From Candidatus Izemoplasmatales bacterium (GTDB lineage Bacteria; Bacillota_I; Bacilli_A; Izemoplasmatales; Hujiaoplasmataceae), in contig JAQVKB010000093.1 in assembly GCA_028694875.1 (NCBI GenBank), forward strand, positions 1 through 5,396: 5,396 bases of DNA. The letters run 5' to 3'. Below the pieces are notes generated by a model. That model was not told the DNA's origin. It searched no databases and saw only the letters and a program-made list of their open reading frames with translations. Position numbers and translations under genes: made by a program. Positions 1 to 5,396 of this stretch are shown here, one piece after another (position 1 is the first letter of the stretch; every line of letters begins with the position of its first letter).

Positions 1-45
1 GCGGTCGGTCCCAGTATCAAGGCCCACTAAGATTGCTTTTTCCAT
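1..45 (-). CDS. hflX: Start of a GTPase HflX-like gene (5' fragment, 15 codons)
   Basis: Only the first 15 codons are in the window; the gene runs off the left edge on the minus strand. Reading down from the ATG (complement of 43-45) gives MEKAILVGLDTGTDR. The short hydrophobic strand AILVGL followed by a polar D/T/N stretch near the N-terminus resembles the opening of the N-terminal domain of Bacillota HflX, a ribosome-associated GTPase that splits stalled ribosomes. A purine-rich ribosome binding site (GGGGGTGGTGAT, complement of 49-60) lies just upstream, which supports the start. The gene is divergent from the yfhO operon. With 15 residues the family call is tentative; an actin-fold kinase opening was considered but these usually read more like GIDLGT. 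Confidence is higher that a gene starts here than that it is hflX. Confidence 0.5.
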   Translation of the reverse strand, partial: MEKAILVGLDTGTDR

Positions 46-61
46 GTTATCACCACCCCCT

Positions 62-67
62 ATTATA
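62..67 (-). promoter_or_regulatory. Candidate -10 box for the leftward hflX-like gene
   Basis: The complement of 62-67 reads TATAAT, a perfect -10 match. There is no convincing -35 at 16-18 bp (complement of 85-90 is GGTGGT) and no TGn extension. A start about 7 nt downstream would give a very short leader that clips the G-rich part of the ribosome binding site, so the true start may lie further upstream. It is a possible promoter element only. Confidence 0.3.
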
Positions 68-110
68 TCGCATCAAACCAAAAAACCACCTATAAAATCC
101 AACTCTTTTA

Positions 111-119
111 TGGTATAAT
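111..119 (+). promoter_or_regulatory. Extended -10 promoter for the yfhO-csbB-gtcA operon
   Basis: TGGTATAAT is a perfect extended -10 (TGnTATAAT). The hexamer 17 bp upstream (91-96, TATAAA) is a poor -35, which extended -10 promoters can tolerate. Transcription would begin near 125-127, giving a leader of about 25 nt before the ATG at 151, enough for the ribosome binding site at 141-145 but not for a riboswitch or attenuator. Nothing resembling a clear repressor operator was seen around it. A sigma-B-type promoter, as drives csbB in B. subtilis, is not evident. Confidence 0.65.
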
Positions 120-140
120 ATAACGACTACAAAACGTATT

Positions 141-145
141 GAGGT
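141..145 (+). promoter_or_regulatory. Ribosome binding site that sets the yfhO start
   Basis: GAGGT is followed by 6 nt and then ATG at 151. This favours the ATG over the in-frame TTG at 139, which would overlap this site and has no Shine-Dalgarno sequence of its own. Confidence 0.7.
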
Positions 146-150
146 TGCTG

Positions 151-3100
151 ATGAAACAAGGTAAGATAGAACGAAAAGAACGGCTCAGGAAGTTGGCGGA
201 ACGTTTCCGTGTCTTCATGGAGGACATCTTCTCCAGCAAGAAGAAAACATTCCTGTTTTTAGGTGCACTCGTCTTTACCATTCTTTTCGTGATTGACGCG
301 TTGATTATCCTTATCAATAATTCCTTCTATAACAACTTCTCCGATGATATCATTCAATACTATGCGATCATGAATGACTTCATCGTCCAAGTGAAAGACG
401 GAACGATTTCTTGGTTTAATTTGAATAATTATCTTGGGGCCTCCTTTTTCTCAGACATTTATTATGTGCCTTTGGATATCTTTACTTTCATCACCTTTTT
501 GCTGTCATATGTGATGCCGGTGGAACTTGCGTATAGTGCCACGGAGCTCATCAAGATCTTGGCTGGCGTGATGATTTTTGCGTATTATCTGAATCTCAAA
601 GGAATGAAAACAAGAACCATCTTCTGGATGGGTATGGTGTATTTTATCAGCGGCGGTTCCGTGAGTTTCATGGCGTTCCCGGTATTTCTCTCGCTCGCAT
701 TTTACTTGCCGTTATCGCTCGTTGTCATCCATTTCTTTTTCCATAAGAAACGGTGGATTGTGCCGTTGTTTGCGCTCGCGGTGATTTTTTATGACTTCTA
801 TCTTGGATATATGGCATTAGCATTTATCTCGATCATGTACTTGGTGGAAGCGCTGAAAGAACCGAATATGAAGTTGGGGAGATTTTTGCGAGATGGCGCG
901 ATTTTCCTAGGGCTGTTACTGCTCGGTGTTGTCATGTCAGCGGTGATTCTTTATCCTTCGATATTGTATATCTTAGAAGATACCTATCGTCCCGAAGGTT
1001 ATTTCGATTCATGGAACATTGATCTTGGCTTTTATACGTTGAAGTTATTCCAACCAACGATTTACATTCGTGTTCTTGCGAAGATCTTCACCGAACAAAA
1101 AGGCATTGGCTTCTATGGATTTGAAAACAATTATGGACAAGAGCACATCTCGCTGTTCATTACCATTGTTGGTTTCATCTATATGACCTACATCTACAAA
1201 ATGAAAGATCGCACGGCGAGAGTGTATCAGTTTTTGATTCCCTTTGGTTTGTTGCTGATTCTGTTTCCAATTTTCTCGTTTGTTTTTTCTGGAACCACCG
1301 ATTCTCCCTATACGCGTTGGATTAATACATACCCCCTTGTGGAAGTGATGATCCTCGCTCATGTCTTTGAGCATTATGGATTTGAAAAAGTCTCGATGAA
1401 GTATCTGACCTTCCCGATTGCGGGATTGTTGTTGCTTGATGGATTCTTGATGTATTACTATATTGCACGGCTTACCACGGCGGTTGATTTCTTGGATCCC
1501 GCCTATTGGACACGCATGCTCAATACCGTGACATCAGAATTCACCGTCAGCACGAATTACATTTCGAGAGATGTGATGACGGCAGACACGGTGTTAATGG
1601 GTGTCGCCGCCGTCATCTTGATTTTGTTTCTCGTATTCGGATGGCTCAAGAAGTGGAAGGCCATTCGAACGATTTTCTGGGTAGAGTTTGCGATTGCGAT
1701 CGTTTATATTTATTCGGGACCGTTTGCGATTCGCAACAAAATTGACACTTTCGAGGAAATGCATTCCATCAATTATTATTTGAATGACGTCTTGGATTCG
1801 GAAGACTTTTTCCGCGTTTATGTCGACCTCAATCGTTTTGATGTCGAGGATTTGAACTTCAATCGGATGACGACGTTTGCGACGAACACACAAATTTTCC
1901 ATTCGTGGACAGACAGCGAAACAAACATGATTGGTTATCTCCTTTTTGGTACTTGGGAGTATCAATCCAAGAGCAAGCTTGAGGTTCAAGCAATTTATCT
2001 CAATCAATTCTTGGGATACAAATATGTTTTGGTGAGTGCCGAAGATACTTATTATTTACCGAGCACCTATTACCAACTTGTCAATGCCAACTCGCAGTTC
2101 AAACTCTATGAAATTGTGTATGCGGAGCCCTTTAGCGTCTACGAGTCGTATGTGACCTACGATGAGTATCGTAGTTTTGCGGTTTCATCAACCAAAATTG
2201 CGGCACAAAAAGTCTTCTTGTCCGATGTCCTTTTGGACAAGGATGACGACCGTTTTGATTTTGAATACTTGAACTTATTACACGCGACGATGACCCCATC
2301 CGCCGGATTGAAAAGCATCACCGCTTACCGTACGATTTCCACCGCGACAGAAGTCGTGACTTCTGGGATGGTTCGTACCGCACAGCGGACATTCTATCGT
2401 TACGATGGAGAAGATTGGGATATCGGATTTGACGCGGGTGCGATTTATATCAAATCAAACTACATGGGAACTTCTGCATATGGCGAAGTGTTCATGGAGT
2501 TTGCGGACGGATCGCGAAGAGCTTGTGAAATCTCAGAAACGACCGCACATCAAGTGAAATGTGAATTTTGGTCGGAGCCAACTGCGATCTATTTTGAACA
2601 GACTTCGGTATTTTCTTCCGTTAAATCTCTGGAGTACCGGATGGAAAGAGCGATTGATGGCGCGGCGTATCTCGTCTACGATATGTCGGGGATCGATTAT
2701 ACCGAATCCGAAGGGATGTTATGGTTTAGTTTGTCCAATTCGATTGATTTCGAACGTGTATTCGTGGTCGATCAAAACGGAAATGAAACCGAAGGCTTCA
2801 ACGGATATCATTATTTCGATGTTCCTCCGATGCGAATGTACTTCTACAAAACCGCAAAGATGTATGAACAATCGGATTTATTTACACTCTCGCTTCGATA
2901 TGCCTATGATGACCTCAGTTATTATGGTGAAAACGCAGAGAGCCAAGTGGCGGACAATCAAACAATCAGTATCGATCATTCGGTGATTCATTTGACCTAT
3001 GATCGGATAAGCGACACGACCTACGATCAAATTGTCGTGATTCCGGTGGCTTATTCTGAAGAATGGCAAATTACATCCGATACAGACTATTCGACATTTA

Positions 3101-3309
3101 GTGCGAGTGGTGGGTTCTTAGGAATCCTGATTCCAAATGGCACGAATCACATTGATATCACCTTGAGATTCGTACCCAAAGGTGTTGAAACTGGCTTACT
3201 GGCATCCTTGGGTGGCGTTGCCGTTTATACCTTGTTATTTTTGCCCGCTTATTTGCTCAAGAAGAAGCGTGCGCAAGCATCCGTTGAGAACACAGAGGAG
3301 TTGAACTAA
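151..3309 (+). CDS. yfhO: YfhO-family polytopic membrane protein, probable GT-C glycosyltransferase
   Basis: Encodes 1052 residues from ATG 151. The N-terminus is a basic, charged cytoplasmic segment (1-32), followed by a first membrane helix near 33-56. The first outer loop carries an acidic motif, SDDIIQYYA (D65, D66), then further on SWFN and YLGASFF; this layout (acidic residue, Q-x-Y, then W and a G-rich patch) is the YfhO/GT-C signature, and D65/D66 are the candidate catalytic acids. About a dozen further helices run to roughly residue 521. Residues ~525-1012 form a large soluble domain, predicted outside, rich in Tyr, Asp and aromatic beta-strand patterns. Its end, AYSEEWQIT then GGFLGILIPNG, matches the GW/G-rich C-terminal block of YfhO proteins. 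A last helix at ~1015-1036 is capped by KKKR. In B. subtilis, YfhO adds GlcNAc to lipoteichoic acid from undecaprenyl-phosphate-sugar. B. subtilis YfhO is about 860 residues, so this one is enlarged, mainly in the ectodomain. First gene of the operon. The family call is firm; sugar and acceptor are unknown. Confidence 0.85.
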   Translation: MKQGKIERKERLRKLAERFRVFMEDIFSSKKKTFLFLGALVFTILFVIDALIILINNSFYNNFSDDIIQYYAIMNDFIVQVKDGTISWFNLNNYLGASFFSDIYYVPLDIFTFITFLLSYVMPVELAYSATELIKILAGVMIFAYYLNLKGMKTRTIFWMGMVYFISGGSVSFMAFPVFLSLAFYLPLSLVVIHFFFHKKRWIVPLFALAVIFYDFYLGYMALAFISIMYLVEALKEPNMKLGRFLRDGAIFLGLLLLGVVMSAVILYPSILYILEDTYRPEGYFDSWNIDLGFYTLKLFQPTIYIRVLAKIFTEQKGIGFYGFENNYGQEHISLFITIVGFIYMTYIYKMKDRTARVYQFLIPFGLLLILFPIFSFVFSGTTDSPYTRWINTYPLVEVMILAHVFEHYGFEKVSMKYLTFPIAGLLLLDGFLMYYYIARLTTAVDFLDPAYWTRMLNTVTSEFTVSTNYISRDVMTADTVLMGVAAVILILFLVFGWLKKWKAIRTIFWVEFAIAIVYIYSGPFAIRNKIDTFEEMHSINYYLNDVLDSEDFFRVYVDLNRFDVEDLNFNRMTTFATNTQIFHSWTDSETNMIGYLLFGTWEYQSKSKLEVQAIYLNQFLGYKYVLVSAEDTYYLPSTYYQLVNANSQFKLYEIVYAEPFSVYESYVTYDEYRSFAVSSTKIAAQKVFLSDVLLDKDDDRFDFEYLNLLHATMTPSAGLKSITAYRTISTATEVVTSGMVRTAQRTFYRYDGEDWDIGFDAGAIYIKSNYMGTSAYGEVFMEFADGSRRACEISETTAHQVKCEFWSEPTAIYFEQTSVFSSVKSLEYRMERAIDGAAYLVYDMSGIDYTESEGMLWFSLSNSIDFERVFVVDQNGNETEGFNGYHYFDVPPMRMYFYKTAKMYEQSDLFTLSLRYAYDDLSYYGENAESQVADNQTISIDHSVIHLTYDRISDTTYDQIVVIPVAYSEEWQITSDTDYSTFSASGGFLGILIPNGTNHIDITLRFVPKGVETGLLASLGGVAVYTLLFLPAYLLKKKRAQASVENTEELN
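2348..2365. repeat. Perfect 8-bp inverted repeat inside yfhO
   Basis: CAGAAGTC, a 2-nt centre GT, then GACTTCTG. It lies in the part of the gene encoding the ectodomain (around residues 733-739). No promoter or gene boundary is near, so it may be chance; a window of this size is expected to hold such a repeat fairly often. Confidence 0.5.
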
Positions 3310-3310
3310 G

Positions 3311-4234
3311 ATGAAAAAGATGACCATCATCATTCCTGCCTACAACGAGGAACAAAATGTTCTCCCTTTTTACGAAGAAGTACATAAGTATTTGAAGGCC
3401 CCTGGTTATGATTTTACATTACTCTATGTGAACGATGGATCCAAAGATCAGACGCTTGCAATTCTTCGTGAACTAGCCAAAAAAGATCCCAAAGTTCAGT
3501 ACTTGAGTTTCTCTCGCAATTTTGGGAAGGAAAGCGCAATGCATGCCGGGTTGATTCACGCCAAGGAAAGCGATGCTGTGATCATCATTGATTGCGATCT
3601 CCAACAACCGCCTTCGTTGATTCCCGAAATGCTCAAATACTACGAAGAGGGATACAAAATCGTTTATACGAAAGGCGCGACCCGAAAAGGCGAGCCGAAG
3701 TTACGAACATTCTTCGCCAATCGATTCTATCGGTTGTACAATGCCCATGCGGATATGCCGCTTGACAATGGCGCCAAAGATTTCCAATTGTTGGACCGTG
3801 TTGTCGTCGAGGCTTTTCTCTCCTTGAAAGACAATTACCGATTCGTCAAAGGAATCTTCTCTTGGGTTGGTTATCAACGCAAATGTTTGGAATATGATTT
3901 CATACCGAGAGCCCACGGAAAAAGTTCTTGGAGTTTCAAATCATTGTTGAAGTATGCGTTCAATGGGATGAATCAATTTTCTACCATTTTGATGTTGGTC
4001 CCTGTGCTTGTGATGATGGTATCCTTGATCCTTGTCGCGAGTGATGCCTTACTTCTCGTGTTCCAAGTCTTTACATTATCAGAATTTTTACTCGGTCTTT
4101 TTGTAGGAATCGCCGTATTCCTCGCGGGCTTCTTGGGTTATGCTGCGTTCTATTTGATGTATCAAATCCGCAGACAAGCCCTTGATCGTCCGATTTATTT
4201 GATTGAGGAAACCTCGGAGGATTCGCGTGCTTAA
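3311..4234 (+). CDS. csbB: GT2 polyprenyl-phosphate glycosyltransferase (CsbB/DPM1-like)
   Basis: Encodes 307 residues. It transfers a sugar from a nucleotide donor to undecaprenyl phosphate on the inner face of the membrane, supplying the lipid-linked sugar for the YfhO-like enzyme. A GT-A domain fills about 1-215: IIIPAYNEE (6-14), VNDGS (40-44) for nucleotide binding, SRNFGKE (68-74), and the metal-binding DxD in DCDLQQPP (94-101), with D94, D96 and Q98 in the positions that bind metal in dolichyl-phosphate-mannose-synthase relatives. Later motifs are TRKGEP (124-129), GAKDF (154-158) with the family's conserved Asp, RFVKGIFSWVGY (177-188) and HGKSSWSF (202-209). Two membrane helices follow at ~226-250 and 259-284, the usual layout and length for CsbB/GtrB/YkcC-type enzymes. 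The start lies 1 nt after the yfhO stop, and its ribosome binding site GAGGAG (3295-3300) sits inside yfhO, so translation is likely coupled. Family members with different sugars look alike, so the donor (UDP-GlcNAc, UDP-Glc or other) is not decided; the csbB symbol rests on the yfhO/gtcA context. Confidence 0.88.
   Translation: MKKMTIIIPAYNEEQNVLPFYEEVHKYLKAPGYDFTLLYVNDGSKDQTLAILRELAKKDPKVQYLSFSRNFGKESAMHAGLIHAKESDAVIIIDCDLQQPPSLIPEMLKYYEEGYKIVYTKGATRKGEPKLRTFFANRFYRLYNAHADMPLDNGAKDFQLLDRVVVEAFLSLKDNYRFVKGIFSWVGYQRKCLEYDFIPRAHGKSSWSFKSLLKYAFNGMNQFSTILMLVPVLVMMVSLILVASDALLLVFQVFTLSEFLLGLFVGIAVFLAGFLGYAAFYLMYQIRRQALDRPIYLIEETSEDSRA
4216..4220 (+). promoter_or_regulatory. Ribosome binding site that sets a GTG start for gtcA
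   Basis: GGAGG, 6 nt upstream of GTG 4227, lies inside the end of the preceding gene. This is an ideal spacing and argues for the GTG rather than the upstream in-frame TTG at 4203, which has no site of its own and would add a basic 8-residue stretch overlapping this site. Confidence 0.8.
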
Positions 4235-4691
4235 GAAGATTTGGCAATGGATCAAAACCCATTTTCTCACACGTAAATTCATTACGTTTGGGATCATCGG
4301 TGTGATGAACACCGCAATTTCGCTTGCGGTATACAAACTATTTTATGACGTTTATCTCGCGGGTCCGTTTTGGTCCAATACAGCCGGATTTATCACCGCT
4401 TCGATTTTTTCGTACTTCGCGAATGCGTTATTCACCTTCAAACCCAAGAACCGGAACGCGATGCAATTTTCGGTGGTCATGGGCGTTTTTCTCGTTCGTT
4501 TGTTGACGAGCAATGGATTGACAACCTTGTTTGACTACATCATGTTGCATGGGTTTCATGCCGACTATACCACCAATTCGTATCTCAATTTGGTCGCGCC
4601 ATTTTTCGCAAGTGCTTTGTTAATCCCGATCGCGTACTTTGCTTTGGATTTTGTGTTTCGCAAGACGGATTACAAAAAGCAAGGAAAATAG
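4227..4691 (+). CDS. gtcA: GtcA-family membrane protein, presumed lipid-linked sugar flippase
   Basis: Encodes 154 residues from a GTG start and overlaps the preceding gene by 8 nt. Four membrane helices are visible: ~18-39, 48-69, 79-106 and 118-144. Family marks are the basic segment then FITFGIIGVMNTAISLAVY (18-36) at helix 1, and ASIFSYFANALFTFKPK (58-74), the counterpart of the usual isFxxNrxwtF block ending helix 2. The C-terminus is basic (RKTDYKKQGK). The length fits the family (about 120-150 residues). GtcA/PF04138 proteins are thought to move undecaprenyl-phosphate-sugar across the membrane; in Listeria GtcA is needed for wall teichoic acid glycosylation and in B. subtilis it works with CsbB and YfhO. 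Third gene of the operon, which completes the three-component set. The first residue is Met in the protein despite the GTG codon. The family call is strong; flippase activity is inferred from the family. Confidence 0.86.
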   Translation: MLKKIWQWIKTHFLTRKFITFGIIGVMNTAISLAVYKLFYDVYLAGPFWSNTAGFITASIFSYFANALFTFKPKNRNAMQFSVVMGVFLVRLLTSNGLTTLFDYIMLHGFHADYTTNSYLNLVAPFFASALLIPIAYFALDFVFRKTDYKKQGK

Positions 4692-4707
4692 GGTAGTTTC
4701 CCCTTTT
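4683..4707 (+). terminator. Possible weak terminator after gtcA
   Basis: GGAAA (4683-4687) can pair with TTTCC (4697-4701) around a 9-nt loop, followed by CC and TTTT (4704-4707). The stem is short and AT-rich and overlaps the gtcA stop codon, and the T run also serves as part of the next promoter's -35. Some read-through into the cyclase gene is therefore plausible. Confidence 0.22.
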
Positions 4708-4732
4708 CATCTCTTTGGAGATGGCGTATAAT
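4704..4732 (+). promoter_or_regulatory. Promoter for the diadenylate cyclase gene
   Basis: The -35 candidate TTTTCA (4704-4709, four of six matches to TTGACA) and a perfect -10 TATAAT (4727-4732) are separated by 17 bp, the best spacing. Transcription would start near 4739, leaving a leader of about 30 nt before ATG 4770. This suggests the cyclase can be expressed independently of the glycosylation operon, although no strong terminator separates them. Confidence 0.6.
4708..4723. repeat. Perfect 6-bp dyad between the -35 and -10 of the cyclase promoter
   Basis: CATCTC, 4-nt centre TTTG, GAGATG. It sits almost exactly in the promoter spacer and overlaps the last two bases of the -35 box. It is a candidate operator, or the remnant of a hairpin from the upstream transcript; as a terminator it lacks a following T run (GCGTATAATAAAG follows). 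Confidence 0.45.
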
Positions 4733-4769
4733 AAAGACACCCCAAACCGCAAAGAAAGAAGGAGATGCC

Positions 4770-5396
4770 ATGGATTCATTCGCTTTGGCAGTCATCGCGA
4801 CCTATCTTTACGCTACGTATTTGATTGTGCTTCGCGCCAAAATTAGCCATCAATCGATTCGTGTCTTCAAAATCCTTCTCCCCATGTTGTTTGCCCTCGA
4901 CATCCTCTTGTTTGTACAAAACCCAGGAAGCGGATTCGAGATGGTCACAGGACTCGTCGTGATGGTCCCGATTCTGTATATGCTCGGGGCTACGTATTTG
5001 AACGAAGTTCGTACCGTCATCAAAAAACTCAAATTCTTGCATAAAAAGAAATCCGGCGACAAAATCGACAACGATTTGGCCGACATCTTAATGGAAACAC
5101 TCGAGTTTTTATCCAACCGGAAAATTGGTGCGTTGATTACCGTCGAACGAAACGATAATCTCTCCGCATTTATCTCGAAAGCATTGATGATCAATGCGCC
5201 GGTCTCCTCCGAACTTTTGGCTTCGATTTTTATTCCGACCACACCACTCCATGATGGTGCAGTGATTATTCGCGATGGATCGATTTTATGTGCGACAGCC
5301 TATTATCCCTCCACGGAAACAACGGATCTTCCACTGCATTTTGGCACAAGGCATCGCGCTGCGATTGGAATAAGCGAACAATCCGACTCGTTGACG
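4770..5396 (+). CDS. cdaA: Membrane-anchored diadenylate cyclase, CdaA/DacA-like (3' end cut off)
   Basis: The first 209 residues are present; the frame is open at the window edge. It condenses two ATP into c-di-AMP at the membrane. Three membrane helices are visible at ~5-22, 33-50 and 57-76, followed by a charged, coiled-coil-like linker (78-112) and the DAC (DisA_N) domain from about 113. The domain shows NRKIGALITVER (116-127), NAPVSSELL (142-150), IFIPTTPLHDGAVII (153-167) with catalytic DGA at 162-164, and GTRHRAAIGISEQSDSL (192-208) with the RHR ATP-binding motif at 194-196. All key residues are intact. CdaA of B. subtilis is about 273 residues, so roughly 60 are missing here. AAGGAG (4759-4764) is 5 nt before ATG 4770 and selects it over the out-of-frame ATG at 4765. 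The segment that in CdaA reads like FQPELRRALE is here YLNEVRTVIK, so the anchor is divergent. Whether the usual partner cdaR follows cannot be seen. Confidence 0.9.
   Translation, partial: MDSFALAVIATYLYATYLIVLRAKISHQSIRVFKILLPMLFALDILLFVQNPGSGFEMVTGLVVMVPILYMLGATYLNEVRTVIKKLKFLHKKKSGDKIDNDLADILMETLEFLSNRKIGALITVERNDNLSAFISKALMINAPVSSELLASIFIPTTPLHDGAVIIRDGSILCATAYYPSTETTDLPLHFGTRHRAAIGISEQSDSLT

Noticed and set aside
139..150. TTG at 139 as the start of the yfhO gene (adds MRLL)
   Set aside because: It overlaps the GAGGT ribosome binding site, has no Shine-Dalgarno sequence of its own, and lies only about 13 nt from the predicted transcription start; ATG 151 has proper spacing.
1594..2007. 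Antisense open frame of 137 codons within yfhO
   Set aside because: It has low-complexity basic composition, no recognisable domain and no convincing ribosome binding site, and lies wholly opposite a well-supported gene; it is a shadow frame. The same holds for 1045-1374 minus and 2561-2986 plus.
4203..4226. TTG at 4203 as the start of the gtcA gene
   Set aside because: GGAGG at 4216-4220 lies inside that extension and is ideally spaced for GTG 4227.
4692..4769. A c-di-AMP (ydaO-type) riboswitch upstream of the cyclase
   Set aside because: The predicted leader is only about 30 nt and the whole gap 78 nt, too short for that riboswitch, and its conserved elements are not seen.
4850..5242. Antisense open frame of 130 codons opposite the cyclase gene
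   Set aside because: The plus strand here encodes an unmistakable DAC domain; the antisense product has no family features.
151..5396. Mycoplasma-type code with TGA read as tryptophan
   Set aside because: All four long genes use TGG for Trp at many positions, with no in-frame TGA.
1..5396. Mobile element, tRNA, CRISPR or prophage signals
   Set aside because: No transposase or integrase motifs, no regularly spaced direct repeats, no cloverleaf, and coding density and style are uniform throughout.

Overview
The window looks like chromosomal DNA of a low- to mid-GC Gram-positive-type bacterium (Bacillota, or a related Mycoplasmatota/Izemoplasma-like lineage). The reasons are strong AGGAGG-type ribosome binding sites, TATAAT promoters, and protein families typical of that group (YfhO, CsbB-type GT2, GtcA, CdaA). 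The standard genetic code is used: tryptophan is read from TGG, no in-frame TGA occurs in the four long genes, and the visible stops are TAA, TAA and TAG. This argues against a TGA=Trp mycoplasma. The exact lineage cannot be fixed from the window alone.

Layout: (1) Bases 1-45, minus strand, hold the first 15 codons of a gene that looks like the GTPase HflX. (2) Bases 46-150 are a divergent intergenic region with a good extended -10 promoter facing right. (3) Bases 151-4691 hold a tight three-gene operon on the plus strand: a 1052-residue YfhO-family polytopic membrane protein, a 307-residue GT2 polyprenyl-phosphate glycosyltransferase of the CsbB/DPM1-like type, and a 154-residue GtcA-family membrane protein. 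Gene gaps are 1 nt and then an 8-nt overlap. (4) Bases 4692-4769 hold a possible weak terminator and a separate promoter with a perfect 6-bp dyad between its -35 and -10. (5) From 4770 to the end is a 3'-truncated membrane-anchored diadenylate cyclase (CdaA/DacA-like).

How the genes fit together: the operon encodes all three parts of a known type of multi-component transmembrane glycosylation system. The GT2 enzyme loads a sugar from a nucleotide donor onto undecaprenyl phosphate inside the cell. The GtcA-like protein is the presumed flippase for the lipid-linked sugar. The YfhO-like GT-C enzyme moves the sugar to an acceptor outside. In Bacillus subtilis the CsbB/GtcA/YfhO set decorates lipoteichoic acid with GlcNAc. 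The sugar and acceptor here cannot be read from sequence, and the extracellular part of this YfhO is unusually large. The downstream cyclase makes c-di-AMP, a second messenger tied to potassium, osmotic and envelope homeostasis. It appears to have its own promoter, so its neighbourhood with the glycosylation operon is suggestive but not proof of joint function.

I see no mobile element, RNA gene or CRISPR array. The most notable points are the compact complete three-component operon, the enlarged YfhO ectodomain, the divergent N-terminal membrane module of the cyclase, and the dyad inside the cyclase promoter.
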